Source: JASJHI01 sp033791105
Lineage (GTDB): Bacteria > Actinomycetota > Acidimicrobiia > Acidimicrobiales > Ilumatobacteraceae
Length of the DNA stretch: 22,822 bases
NCBI GenBank assembly: GCA_033791105.1
Contig: JASJHI010000340.1
Coordinates: 1 to 22,822 of the forward strand
Direction: 5' to 3'
Shown: piece by piece, positions 1 to 8,031 of the stretch
How the letters are laid out: each line of letters begins with the position of its first letter
Numbering within the stretch: position 1 is the first letter of the stretch
Notes under the pieces: generated by a model
Database searches by the model: none
What the model was told of the DNA's origin: nothing
Seen by the model: the letters and a program-made list of their open reading frames with translations, nothing else
Position numbers and translations under genes: made by a program

Positions 1-541
1 CAGTCCGGGCACCGTGCGTCTGGTCGGTCGGTTCACGCTGGGAGGTGGCTCCCGCACCGACCGCCCGGGCAAAGACATGGTCGACGTTCTGCACATCGAG
101 GTGCAGTGCCATCGAGGATCCCTCTTGGGCGGATGCGGCCACGACACCGATCTCGGGATACGGGTCGGACAAGTAGAGATGGGCGCCGTGCACCTGGATC
201 TCGGCGTGCCCGATGCGGCCGTCGTCGTCGGTGTAGCGCATCAGCTCGATCGCGCCGAGTGCGTCGCGGTACCACTCGAGCGCGCCGGCGGCATCGTCGA
301 CGGCGAGGTACGGCGTGATGATCTGCCGGGCCGGTGGATCGGCGGCCACACCTGCGGAACTGGAGGTGGCAGCCGCGGGGGTGGGGGTGGTGTCGTCGGT
401 CATGGTGATCGCCTTTCGGATGGGGAGATGGATTTCGGGTGAGAGGGCGGCCTCTAGCTCGGCGCGCAGTCTGGCGGCGAAGCGCGGATCGGGGTCGGCG
501 GGAAGCGAGGTGTCGTCTCGGAGCTGTTCGAACGGGTTCAT
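1..541 (-). CDS. VOC (glyoxalase-like) protein with N-terminal sigma-linked segment, 3'-truncated
   Basis: The reading frame starts at ATG 541 and runs off the left edge, so only about 180 residues are visible. Residues 1-46 form a short acidic/basic helical segment with the core PDPRFAARLRAELEAAL. Residues 47-72 are a Thr/Ala/Pro linker. From about residue 73 a VOC fold begins (ITPYLAVDDAAGALEWYRDA), a PhnB/glyoxalase-like pattern. The start overlaps the sigma-factor stop by ATGA, so the two are translationally coupled. An internal ATG at 403 could give a VOC-only product, but the frame is open and protein-like upstream of it. Pairing of an ECF sigma with such a protein, as I recall it, recurs in actinobacteria; a role in modulating the sigma factor is inference. 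Substrate unknown. Confidence 0.8.
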   Translation of the reverse strand, partial: MNPFEQLRDDTSLPADPDPRFAARLRAELEAALSPEIHLPIRKAITMTDDTTPTPAAATSSSAGVAADPPARQIITPYLAVDDAAGALEWYRDALGAIELMRYTDDDGRIGHAEIQVHGAHLYLSDPYPEIGVVAASAQEGSSMALHLDVQNVDHVFARAVGAGATSQREPTDQTHGART

Positions 542-1044
542 GGCGCCACCTCCTCGTAGCGAGCGCGGAATGCCTTGCGGGCGCGGACGAGCAGTGCTTC
601 GGTCGCGTGCACGGTGCGTCCCATCAGATCTGCGACCTCCGGTACGGGCAGGTCGTCGACGTAGCGCAGCGTCAGCGCGGCGCGGTGGTGGCCGCCGAGT
701 TCGCCGAGCACGTCACGCGCGGCGAACTCGTCGAGCCAGGCATCCCAGGGATCGTCCTCGGGAACAGGCTCGGAACCAACAGCGCGGAGATTGCGTTCAT
801 CGCGTTCGGAACGCCGCCAGTGGTCGATGAGTTTGTGCCGGGCGATGCCGATCAGCCACGGGATGGTCACGTCGGTAACGACCCGCCGACGAACCGATTC
901 GACGGCGGCGAGGAACACTTCGGTCGTCAGATCCTCCGCGGTCGCGCGATTGCGGCAGCGCCGCAGCAGGTAGCCGAAGACTTCCGGGAGCGCGACGTCG
1001 TAGATCGACATCAGCACCTCACCCTGATCGTCGGTCGTGGACAT
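538..1044 (-). CDS. ECF-family RNA polymerase sigma factor
   Basis: The 168-residue product has the size and two-domain layout of a minimal ECF (group 4) sigma factor. Region 2 is near the N terminus (FGYLLRRCRNRATAEDLTTEVF, with the usual AEDL/EVF signature), followed by IARHKLIDHWRR. Region 4 is C-terminal (LTLRYVDDLPVPEVADLMGRT, then a recognition helix HATEALLVRARKAFR). No zinc-finger anti-sigma gene follows; instead the next gene, overlapping by 4 bp, is a VOC protein. The start at 1044 was chosen because homology begins soon after it; an in-frame ATG at 1077 is possible. The SDR gene ends 61 bp upstream on the same strand. Target promoters cannot be read from the window. Confidence 0.88.
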   Translation of the reverse strand: MSTTDDQGEVLMSIYDVALPEVFGYLLRRCRNRATAEDLTTEVFLAAVESVRRRVVTDVTIPWLIGIARHKLIDHWRRSERDERNLRAVGSEPVPEDDPWDAWLDEFAARDVLGELGGHHRAALTLRYVDDLPVPEVADLMGRTVHATEALLVRARKAFRARYEEVAP

Positions 1045-1105
1045 GGCCCTCACACCCGATTCATCGTCGCGAACCACACATCTCCGACGGGTCGGCGGCG
1101 GATTT

Positions 1106-1876
1106 CTACCGCGGGCCTCCGTCGATGTCGATCAAAGCTCCGGTCGTGTACGAGGACGCATCGCTCGCGAGGTACAGCGCGGCCCCGACGATCTCGTGCG
1201 GTTCGCCGCCGCGACCCATCGCGAACGAGGTGCTCGCCGTCTGCTTGAAGGCATCGAGGTCCCAGGCCTTGGAGATGTCGGTCAGGAAGGGGCCCGGGAC
1301 GATGCAATTGACGCGGACCTTCGGACCGAGCGTGCGAGCGAGCCCGTAGGTGAGGTTGTTCAGGCCGGCCTTCGCCGCTCCATAGACCAGCTCGTCGGGG
1401 CCGGGGCGCCGCGAGGCGATCGACGACACGAAGATGATCGACCCACCTTCGCTCCCACCGTGGTCGGGACCCGCCATCCGTGTGCCCACGAGCGCCGACA
1501 GTCGGAACGGCCCTTTGAGGTTGACGTCCATCACCTTCTCGTAGAGCTGTTCGGTGATCGTGTCGACCGACTTGTACAGCGGCGACATTCCGGCGTTGTT
1601 GACCAGGACATCGACGCGACCGAACTGGGCGTAGACCGTTTCGTAGAGCGAGTCGCTGTCGTCCCAGTTGCCCGCGTGGTACGCGACGGGAAGCGCTCGC
1701 CGCCCGCGCCGTTCGACCTCGCGGGCGAGGGCCTCACAGTTCGATCGCTTGCGGCTCGCGATGACGACGTCGGCACCACGATCGGCGAAGGCGAGCACCA
1801 TCTCGCGGCCGAGACCGCGGGAGCCGCCGGTGACGATGGCGACGCGTCCGGACAGGTCGAACAGATCGTCTGACAT
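1106..1876 (-). CDS. Short-chain dehydrogenase/reductase (SDR), classical type
   Basis: A 256-residue soluble NAD(P)-dependent oxidoreductase. The N terminus carries the Rossmann motif TGGSRGLG. NNAG follows strand 4. The catalytic Ser lies in VSSIAS and the Tyr/Lys pair in YGAAKAG. The end has the typical DGG ending (IDIDGGPR). Basic residues after strand 2 (ASRKRS) suggest NADP(H) preference. The start at 1876 places the usual short leader before the Rossmann fold; a CACACT hexamer 6 nt before the ATG could be a weak leaderless-type -10. It precedes the ECF sigma gene by 61 bp, so co-transcription is possible. The substrate is unknown. I do not see the insertion typical of mycofactocin-coupled SDRs, so I call it an ordinary SDR. 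Confidence 0.9.
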   Translation of the reverse strand: MSDDLFDLSGRVAIVTGGSRGLGREMVLAFADRGADVVIASRKRSNCEALAREVERRGRRALPVAYHAGNWDDSDSLYETVYAQFGRVDVLVNNAGMSPLYKSVDTITEQLYEKVMDVNLKGPFRLSALVGTRMAGPDHGGSEGGSIIFVSSIASRRPGPDELVYGAAKAGLNNLTYGLARTLGPKVRVNCIVPGPFLTDISKAWDLDAFKQTASTSFAMGRGGEPHEIVGAALYLASDASSYTTGALIDIDGGPR

Positions 1877-2048
1877 GGCAAGAGTGTGGCAGCGGCCGCC
1901 CGCACGACCTGTGTCGGCCTCCAGCGGATGTACAGGCCTTCTCCACACCTCCTCCAAGACTCAGCGCGAACATTCCGTCATCGTGGTTCATGTCAGCACG
2001 ACACAACGAAGACACCAACCCGAACCACTCACAAGGAGCAACAGAACC

Positions 2049-2219
2049 ATGAAGTACCACAACGTCACCCGAGTCACCGGCAGCAAGACCCCCGCCTACT
2101 TCCTCGGCCGCCCCCGGTCGTTCTACCGGGACGAGACCGCACCCGCCATTCCCCTCTCGGTGGTGTGGGGCCGCACCGCAGTCGCAGATGTTGCCCCGGA
2201 GCTGCAGCTTGCAGCGTGA
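2049..2219 (+). CDS. Small protein of unknown function (56 aa)
   Basis: ATG 2049 follows a good Shine-Dalgarno sequence, AAGGAG at 2033-2038, one of the few clear ones in the window. The product starts MKYHNVTRV, contains YFLGRPRSFYRDE near residues 17-29 and ends ELQLAA. It has no signal peptide or membrane helix and is mildly basic. A 15-bp-stem terminator follows 22 bp after the stop, so the unit looks like a complete monocistronic gene. I do not recognise the family with certainty; the LGRP motif is what one would search with. It converges on the mycofactocin-type FadH/OYE gene, which gives no direct functional hint. It could be a small regulatory or partner protein, but no function is claimed. 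Confidence 0.7.
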   Translation: MKYHNVTRVTGSKTPAYFLGRPRSFYRDETAPAIPLSVVWGRTAVADVAPELQLAA

Positions 2220-2240
2220 CCCCGTCCCCAGCAGACGCCA

Positions 2241-2274
2241 ACGATGCCCCGTGGAGCCATCCACGGGGCATCGT
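2241..2274. terminator. Bidirectional intrinsic terminator hairpin
   Basis: Perfect 15-bp stem (2241-2255 with 2260-2274) and a 4-nt loop GCCA. It lies between the convergent small gene (stop 2219) and the FadH/OYE gene (stop 2280), so it can serve both. There is no real T-tract, which is common in high-GC actinobacteria. Confidence 0.85.
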
Positions 2275-2279
2275 CGCGT

Positions 2280-4166
2280 TCAGAGGTCGGCCGCGAGGCG
2301 CCGCCCCTCGAGAATCGCCTCGTGCACCGTGCGCGGCGCGACCGCGTCACCGGCGCGCAGATCGACCCCCACGAGCGGTTCGTCTGGAAGTCGGAACCCG
2401 CAATCGACGAGCGCGACGCAGTTGATCACTCGTCGCTCCCCGGTGTACCTGTCCTCCACCTCGGCGCCTGCAGCCGTCACTGCTCGCAGGAGCGTTCGGC
2501 GTGCGATCGTGACGCTCGCTTGCGCGAGCCGGGCGCTGGCGGTCGGCAGGTCGCCGCTGCGGGAGAGTTCGTTGCCGGGGATGTTGTCCTGCGTGACGAG
2601 TACCGCCCGATCAGCGAGTTCCTCGGCGATCGCCACCCCGATCGGACCGCCGATCGGATCGAAGACGACGATCGTGCCCTCGGCCGGGAGGTGCGCCAGA
2701 CCTTCACGCACCTCAGCGATGTCGACGATCAGGGTTGCGTCGTCAGCAATCTCGTAGTCGACCTCGCCGCGTCGAGAGCCGGTGCACTGCACCACGTGCC
2801 CTTCGCCGCGTGCCTCCCGTGCTCCATCGACGCCGAGCTGCACCTCGACGCCGAGACGAGCGAGTTCGCGCTCGTACCAGTCGACGAGCGCGGTGTGCGG
2901 TCCGGCGACCCGGGCCATTCCCCCGAGCCGTCGTCGCCGCTCGAATACGCGGACGTCGTGGCCTCGGAGAGCGGCGACGCGTGCCGTCTCGAGACCCGCC
3001 GGGCCACCACCGATCACGCTCACCGACCGCGACGCCGTCGCGGGTCGATACCAGTCCGGGTCCTCTGTCTCGCGGCCGCTCGACGGCTCGCCGACGCATG
3101 TCACGATCGGGTTGCGCGCATCGCGCACCTGGCATGTCTGATTGCAGAGCGTGCACGGCCGGATGCGGTCGGCCTCGCCTGCGGCCAACTTGGAGACCCA
3201 GTCGGGATCGGCGATCTGGCCGCGTGTGATCTCGACGCCGTCGCAGAGTGCAGGATCATCGAACCCCCCCAGCGCCCACTCGGCCTGCCCCCAGCCGACG
3301 ACGGAGCCCTGGAGTACGACGGGTACGTCGAGACGGGCGCGCACCGCGCGCGTGATGTCGGTGTTGTGGCCCTCCGGTTGATGGAAGTCCGGCCGGGTCA
3401 TCGCCGCGGAATAGATCGAGCCGCGGGTGACGACGATCGCGTCCGCGCCGACGCCCGCGATCGCTTCGGCGATGTCCGGTGCCATCTCGGGTGTGATGCC
3501 GGCCCACGGCGCCAACTCGTCACAGCTCAACCGGACGACGACCGAGCCGGCATCGCCGATCGCGGCGCGCACGGTGGCGACGACGCGTCGGGCGAAGAGG
3601 ATGCGATCCTCGCCCCACTCGTCGTCACGCTGGTTGGTGAGACCCGACATGAATTGTCGGATGAGGCTGAACTGCCCGGCGTTGACCTCGACCCCGTCGA
3701 GTCCCGCGGCGACCGCCGTCGACGCCGCATCACCAAACCCGGCGATGACCGCCTCGATGTCGTCGACCTCCATCAGCTTGGGAACCTCGCGGGTGGCAAC
3801 CTCTGGAACGCGTCCGGGTGACCACAGCGGAGCCTGGCTGTATGCCGACGAACCCTGCCCGCCGGCATGATCGAGCGAGGCGAGCACGAGCGATCCATGC
3901 CGATGACATGCGGTGGCGATGTCGGTCCACCCCTCGGCGCAACGATCGGCGAGCGGTGCGCGCTCGTAGGGCCAGTCGGAGGTGTGGACAGAGGCGCCTT
4001 CGACGATGATCGTGCCGCAGCCACCGCTCGCCCGACGTTCGTAGTAGGCGACGTGACGGTCGGTGAGGCGCCGGTCGTCGTCGCCAAGGTTGGTGACGTG
4101 GGGACCGAAGAGGACCCGGTTCGAAGCAGTGCGAGGGCCCAGCGCCAGCGGTTCGAGCAGCTTCAT
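2280..4166 (-). CDS. FadH/OYE family oxidoreductase, mycofactocin-associated type (FMN, 4Fe-4S, FAD)
   Basis: A 628-residue enzyme with the architecture of 2,4-dienoyl-CoA reductase and trimethylamine dehydrogenase. An N-terminal OYE TIM barrel (about 1-330; FGPHVTNLGDDDRR, DHAGGQGSSAYSQ) is followed by a 4Fe-4S motif CxxCxxxCx11C near residues 335-355 (CTLCNQTCQ...VTC). A C-terminal FAD/NAD(P) domain begins with GGGPAGLETAR near 385. The usual OYE active-site motif HxxH/HxxN is replaced by NAGQ (in VEVNAGQFSL). As I recall, this variant and the FGPHVTNLGDDDRR start characterise 'mycofactocin system FadH/OYE family oxidoreductase 1' (TIGR03996). It lies 24 bp downstream of plsY and 2.7 kb from mftC on the same strand. 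Substrate unknown; an electron-transfer role with mycofactocin is inferred. Confidence 0.87.
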   Translation of the reverse strand: MKLLEPLALGPRTASNRVLFGPHVTNLGDDDRRLTDRHVAYYERRASGGCGTIIVEGASVHTSDWPYERAPLADRCAEGWTDIATACHRHGSLVLASLDHAGGQGSSAYSQAPLWSPGRVPEVATREVPKLMEVDDIEAVIAGFGDAASTAVAAGLDGVEVNAGQFSLIRQFMSGLTNQRDDEWGEDRILFARRVVATVRAAIGDAGSVVVRLSCDELAPWAGITPEMAPDIAEAIAGVGADAIVVTRGSIYSAAMTRPDFHQPEGHNTDITRAVRARLDVPVVLQGSVVGWGQAEWALGGFDDPALCDGVEITRGQIADPDWVSKLAAGEADRIRPCTLCNQTCQVRDARNPIVTCVGEPSSGRETEDPDWYRPATASRSVSVIGGGPAGLETARVAALRGHDVRVFERRRRLGGMARVAGPHTALVDWYERELARLGVEVQLGVDGAREARGEGHVVQCTGSRRGEVDYEIADDATLIVDIAEVREGLAHLPAEGTIVVFDPIGGPIGVAIAEELADRAVLVTQDNIPGNELSRSGDLPTASARLAQASVTIARRTLLRAVTAAGAEVEDRYTGERRVINCVALVDCGFRLPDEPLVGVDLRAGDAVAPRTVHEAILEGRRLAADL

Positions 4167-4190
4167 GGTCGAGGTGGTCTCATCGGTCGC

Positions 4191-4787
4191 TCACTTTTCG
4201 CCAAGCGTGTGTTCCTCGCGCCGGACCATCCGGGCGACGTTGCCGGCATGCCTGAGCGCGACGAGTCCGGACAGCAGGAGCACCGCGATGAACTCCCACG
4301 CAGGGGCTCCCGATACTGCGAGGCCGATGGGGACGAGAACGGCGGCCGCGATCGAACCGATCGCGGCCTTGCCGGTGAGCTTGGTGATCACCCACCACGT
4401 CGCCACGGCGACCACGAACAAGAGCGGGAAGAGGACGACGAGCACACCTGAACCCGTGGCGACCCCCTTTCCGCCTCGGAACTTGCGGAACACCGGGAAC
4501 ATGTGCCCCAGAATCGCGGCGGCACCACACCAGTACGCGAGTGGCCGCCCGTCGACTGCAAGAGCGAGGGCGGCTGGGATGGCGCCCTTGAGCGCGTCGA
4601 GCGCATAGACCCAGACACCCTTGCGCCAGCCGAGCGCGCGGGTGACGTTCGACGCTCCTGGATTTCCTGAACCGAACGACGAGATGTCGATTCCGTTCGC
4701 CTTGGCGATGAGGATCGCGCTCGGAAACGTGCCCAAGACGTAGGAGAACGCGATCAGCAACGCCGGCACGGTGCACGATCCTGCCAT
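4191..4787 (-). CDS. plsY: Acyl-phosphate:glycerol-3-phosphate acyltransferase PlsY
   Basis: A 198-residue integral membrane enzyme that transfers the acyl group of acyl-phosphate to glycerol-3-phosphate, the first step of phospholipid synthesis. Family motifs are visible in order: SYVLGTFPSAILIAK, then the phosphate-binding GSGNPGASNVTRALG, then GHMFPVFRKFRGGKGVATGSG, then LRHAGNVARM. Hydrophobic segments alternate with these loops, fitting a multi-pass protein. ATG 4787 was chosen because the family N terminus starts there; the frame stays open upstream without homology. It is divergent from the HelD-like gene and 24 bp upstream of the FadH/OYE gene, probably forming an operon with it. Confidence 0.93.
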   Translation of the reverse strand: MAGSCTVPALLIAFSYVLGTFPSAILIAKANGIDISSFGSGNPGASNVTRALGWRKGVWVYALDALKGAIPAALALAVDGRPLAYWCGAAAILGHMFPVFRKFRGGKGVATGSGVLVVLFPLLFVVAVATWWVITKLTGKAAIGSIAAAVLVPIGLAVSGAPAWEFIAVLLLSGLVALRHAGNVARMVRREEHTLGEK

Positions 4788-4863
4788 CTCCGAACGCCCG
4801 CGGCGACTTTCGCGAAACTCGTGTACGCCGTGGCGGTGGTGGCCACTAGCTTGTCGTCCCCCT

Positions 4864-6807
4864 GTGCAGCCCCGGACACGCGCCGACCCGTTCCCCGATC
4901 TTTCGGCCGAACGCGCCCACCTGCGGTTCGCGCGCGCCTCTCGCGACGGCATGATCGAGCGGCTCTCGCGCGTCGATCCGGAGGGTGCTGCCGACGAGAT
5001 CACCAAGGAGTACATCGAGGTCACCGTCGCCGACGCGCTCGCCGACCTGGCGGATCCGGGCGCCGGCGACTTCTTCGGCCGGATCGACGACGCAGCGGAC
5101 CGCTGGTACATCGGCCGGCGCCACATCGAGGACGATCAACACGATCCGGTGGTCGTCGACTGGCGCGCTCCGATCGCCGCGCCCTTCTACCGAGCCACTG
5201 CGGTCGACTCGCTCGGGATCGCCTTCCGGAGGCGGTTCACGCTCGCCGATGGGGCGATCACCGCCTACCTCGACGAGCACCTCGACGATCCAGATGAAGG
5301 AGAGGTGGCCGGAGGCATCCCCGACCCCGTGCTCGCCGAGATCGGGGCCGAACGCTCAGGCGAGATGCGCGAGATCGTGGCAACGATTCAGCGCGAGCAG
5401 GACGTGGTGATCCGGTCGGACCTGGAGCAGGTGCTGGTCGTGCAGGGTGGCCCCGGCACCGGCAAGACGGCCGTCGCACTCCACCGCGCCGCCTACTTGC
5501 TGTTCGAGTATCGAGGGCGACTGGCGCGTGACGGTGTGCTGGTCGTGGGTCCGAACCGCGCGTTCCTCGACTACATCGGCAACGTGCTGCCATCGCTCGG
5601 TGAGCGCAGCGTGCGGCAGGCGACCGTCGACGAACTGTGCATCCCGAGGGTCGAGGTCACCGGCGCCGACGACGCTGACGTCGCAAGCTGGAAGGGCGCT
5701 GTCGAACGACTCGTCGATCTCGAAGCAGCGGCCCTGGCCGCGATCGAACCGCCCGACGACGACATTGCTGTCCCCATCGGTGCGCGTACACACGTCATCT
5801 CGGCGGGGTTGTTCGGGGAGTGGCTCGAAACCGCCAAGGGCGGGGTGGTCCCGATCAACAAGCGGCGCGAGCGTGTGCGGTCGTTGGCCCGTCGCGAGAT
5901 GCTCCGCCGCACGGGATCCGACGACGCGTGGGCACATGCAGGCGAGCTGAAGAAGGCGATAACCAAGGCGTGGCCAACACAGAAGCCCGTGCGGCTCGTC
6001 GACCGGCTGTTGCCCGGACGATCCGGAAAGCGGCGGAAGTGGACGCGCGCCGACCGCTTGCTCGTCGACGAGGCCAACTCGCTCCTGAACGGTTCACCGT
6101 TCACCTACGGCCACGTCATCGTCGACGAGGCGCAGGATCATTCCGCCGTCGCGCTGCGCGTGATCGGTCGCCGTAGCCCGAACGGCTCGATGACCCTCGT
6201 CGGTGACGTGGCCCAGTCGACGACGCCCGCCGGACAAGAACGCTGGTCGGACGTGCTCGCTCACCTCGCGACTGGACCCGTGCGGGGGTCGGTGGCGGAG
6301 TTGACGATCGGCTATCGCGTGCCGGAGCCGATCCTCTCGGTGGCCAACCGGCTACTGCCGTTCACCGATGTCGACGCCACCGAGAGCCGCAGCGTCCGGA
6401 CCGCCGGCAGTCCGCCGCGCTGGCACCGCGTCGAACACGATGACCTGTCCGCGGCGGTGACGGCCGCGGTGCGCGAGGTGAAGTCGCACCATCGCCTCAC
6501 AGGCGTGGTCGCTCCACCGGATGTTCACCAGCTGATCGAGGCCGCGCTCGGAGCCGGTGGATTCGTGGGGGTCGACCATGTCCACGAACTCGCGGCCGGG
6601 GAAGTGCCCCTCTTTTCGCCCGAGACGGTGAAGGGCCTCGAGTTCGACGGTGTCGTCGTCGTGAACCCGCACGATGTGCTCTCGCAGGGGACAGACGAGC
6701 CGGTGACGCCTCGCGGCGCGCGCCTGCTCTACGTCGCGCTCACCCGCGCGGTGCAGCGGCTCGACATCGTCACCGACGCGGCGCCGCCGCCGGTTCTCAC
6801 TTCCTGA
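4864..6807 (+). CDS. HelD/HelR-like UvrD-type ATPase (RNA polymerase recycling)
   Basis: The 647-residue product is an SF1 helicase-like ATPase of the HelD class. These proteins bind RNA polymerase and release it from DNA and RNA; some actinobacterial members (HelR) give rifamycin tolerance. The N-terminal helical arm starts DLSAERAHLRFARASRDGM. Walker A is GGPGTGKT near residue 195, Walker B HVIVDEAQDHSA near 417. The C-terminal helicase motifs include ETVKGLEFDGVVVV and LLYVALTRAVQRL. GTG 4864 was chosen because homology begins about 12 codons later; no clear ribosome binding site is present. It is somewhat shorter than typical HelD (about 700-750 aa). No rifamycin-associated element is apparent upstream, so a resistance role is not supported here. 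Confidence 0.85.
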   Translation: MQPRTRADPFPDLSAERAHLRFARASRDGMIERLSRVDPEGAADEITKEYIEVTVADALADLADPGAGDFFGRIDDAADRWYIGRRHIEDDQHDPVVVDWRAPIAAPFYRATAVDSLGIAFRRRFTLADGAITAYLDEHLDDPDEGEVAGGIPDPVLAEIGAERSGEMREIVATIQREQDVVIRSDLEQVLVVQGGPGTGKTAVALHRAAYLLFEYRGRLARDGVLVVGPNRAFLDYIGNVLPSLGERSVRQATVDELCIPRVEVTGADDADVASWKGAVERLVDLEAAALAAIEPPDDDIAVPIGARTHVISAGLFGEWLETAKGGVVPINKRRERVRSLARREMLRRTGSDDAWAHAGELKKAITKAWPTQKPVRLVDRLLPGRSGKRRKWTRADRLLVDEANSLLNGSPFTYGHVIVDEAQDHSAVALRVIGRRSPNGSMTLVGDVAQSTTPAGQERWSDVLAHLATGPVRGSVAELTIGYRVPEPILSVANRLLPFTDVDATESRSVRTAGSPPRWHRVEHDDLSAAVTAAVREVKSHHRLTGVVAPPDVHQLIEAALGAGGFVGVDHVHELAAGEVPLFSPETVKGLEFDGVVVVNPHDVLSQGTDEPVTPRGARLLYVALTRAVQRLDIVTDAAPPPVLTS

Positions 6808-6813
6808 ACCTGT

Positions 6814-6850
6814 GTGACCGATCACCGCGGATCGCGGCGCAATCGCTCAC
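6814..6850. terminator. Possible bidirectional terminator between helD-like gene and mftC
   Basis: Nested inverted repeats lie between the convergent stops at 6807 and 6880. The outer stem is 6814-6822 with 6842-6850 (one mismatch); the inner 5-bp stem is 6825-6829 with 6833-6837. No T-tract. Position supports termination; the structure itself is moderate. Confidence 0.4.
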
Positions 6851-6879
6851 GCAGCCTTCGGATTGCGGGCAGTGCCCGG

Positions 6880-8031
6880 TCAGCGGCGACCGAGCGTGAC
6901 CGGGACCCGAGCGGGCTCAGCGGGCTGGGCGGCGCGGGCAGGCTTGGAGTGATCGGCGACCGGGCGCGGGACGGCGGCACTCGCCGCGAGGAGCGCCATC
7001 TCGCCGTCGCCACCGACACATTCCGGATCCGGACCGTCCAGCGGGAGACCTGTGAAGAACTTCGCCGCCATGCAACCGCCCTGACATGCGTCGTAGCTGC
7101 CGCATGATGCGCAGGCGCCGGCCGACTGCGGTTCGCGCAGCTCGCGGAAGAGGTCGCTTTCGCGCCACACGTTCGTGAACCCGCCTGGATCATGGACCGA
7201 GCCGGCCTTGAACTCGTCGTGAAGCACGAACGGGCAGGCGTAGACGTCGCCGACGGGGTCGATCAGGCACACGACCCGACCGGCGCCGCAGAGGTTGAGG
7301 CCGGGCAACAGCTCGTCCCCGAGAGCATTGAGGTGGAAGAACGAATCGCCGGTCAGAACGTTCTCGCCATGGGCGAGGAGCCATTCGTAGATCTCGCGTT
7401 GCTGAGCGTTCGTGGGGTGCAGGTCGTGCCACGAGTCGGCGCCGCGGCCCGACGGGCGTAAACGGGTGACGCGGAGCTGCGCACCGAACGAGTCGGCGAG
7501 CGCCTTGAATTCGTCGAGTTGGGCGACGTTGTGCCGGGTGACGACGACGGAGATCTTGAAGGGCCCGAAGTCGGCGTCGCGCAGATGTGTCATCGCCCGG
7601 ATCGCCGTGTCGTACGAGCCGGCGCCACGAACCGCATCGTTCGTCGGGGCGTCGATGCCGTCGAGGCTGATCTGGATGTCGAGATAGTCCATCGCCGCGA
7701 GGCGTCTGGCGTTCTGCGCATCGATGAACGCGCCGTTGGTCGAGAACTTGACGCCGATTTCGTTCGCGATCGAGTACTCGAGCAACTCGAAGAAGTCGCG
7801 GCGGATCATCGGCTCGCCGCCGCCGATGTTGATGTAGAAGACCTGCAGCTCGACCAGTTCGTCGAGTACCCGTTTGGCCTGGAGCGTCGTCAGCTCGTGC
7901 GGGTCTCGACGCCCTGACGACGACAGGCAGTGGATGCAGTCGAGGTTGCAGGCGTAGGTCAGCTCCCAGGTGAGACAGATCGGTGCGTCGAGGCCGGCCT
8001 TGAGCTGATCAGCCAACTGCGGTGCGCTCAT
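6880..8031 (-). CDS. mftC: Mycofactocin radical SAM maturase MftC
   Basis: A 383-residue radical S-adenosylmethionine enzyme. The 4Fe-4S/SAM motif CxxxCxxC is Cys28, Cys32 and Cys35 (YACNLDCIHC), followed by INIGGGEPMIRRDFF, the SAM-binding GGEP loop. The C-terminal SPASM domain carries further cysteines (LCGAGRVVCLIDPVGDVYACPF, and CASCGSYDACQGGC). MftC decarboxylates the C-terminal Tyr of MftA and then cross-links it to the neighbouring Val. The assignment rests on this domain layout and on the mftA and mftB genes directly upstream. Its ATG at 8031 lies inside mftB (23-nt overlap), so translation is coupled. The C-terminal tail after the SPASM domain is Ala/Pro-rich. It is the last gene of the mft unit before the convergent HelD-like gene. 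Confidence 0.95.
   Translation of the reverse strand: MSAPQLADQLKAGLDAPICLTWELTYACNLDCIHCLSSSGRRDPHELTTLQAKRVLDELVELQVFYINIGGGEPMIRRDFFELLEYSIANEIGVKFSTNGAFIDAQNARRLAAMDYLDIQISLDGIDAPTNDAVRGAGSYDTAIRAMTHLRDADFGPFKISVVVTRHNVAQLDEFKALADSFGAQLRVTRLRPSGRGADSWHDLHPTNAQQREIYEWLLAHGENVLTGDSFFHLNALGDELLPGLNLCGAGRVVCLIDPVGDVYACPFVLHDEFKAGSVHDPGGFTNVWRESDLFRELREPQSAGACASCGSYDACQGGCMAAKFFTGLPLDGPDPECVGGDGEMALLAASAAVPRPVADHSKPARAAQPAEPARVPVTLGRR

Noticed and set aside
1106..1876. SDR considered as a mycofactocin-coupled dehydrogenase
   Set aside because: The sequence is of ordinary classical SDR length and pattern, without the extra segment near the cofactor site expected for that family.
2244..3821. 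A 525-codon plus-strand open frame opposite the FadH/OYE gene
   Set aside because: Antisense shadow of a well-supported gene; no motifs.
4788..4863. Rifamycin-associated element upstream of the HelD-like gene
   Set aside because: No matching inverted repeat is seen; the only palindrome is the short TTTCGCGAAA.
4788..5126. N-terminal extension of PlsY of 113 codons
   Set aside because: It overlaps the divergent HelD-like gene in antisense and has no homology; the PlsY family begins at 4787.
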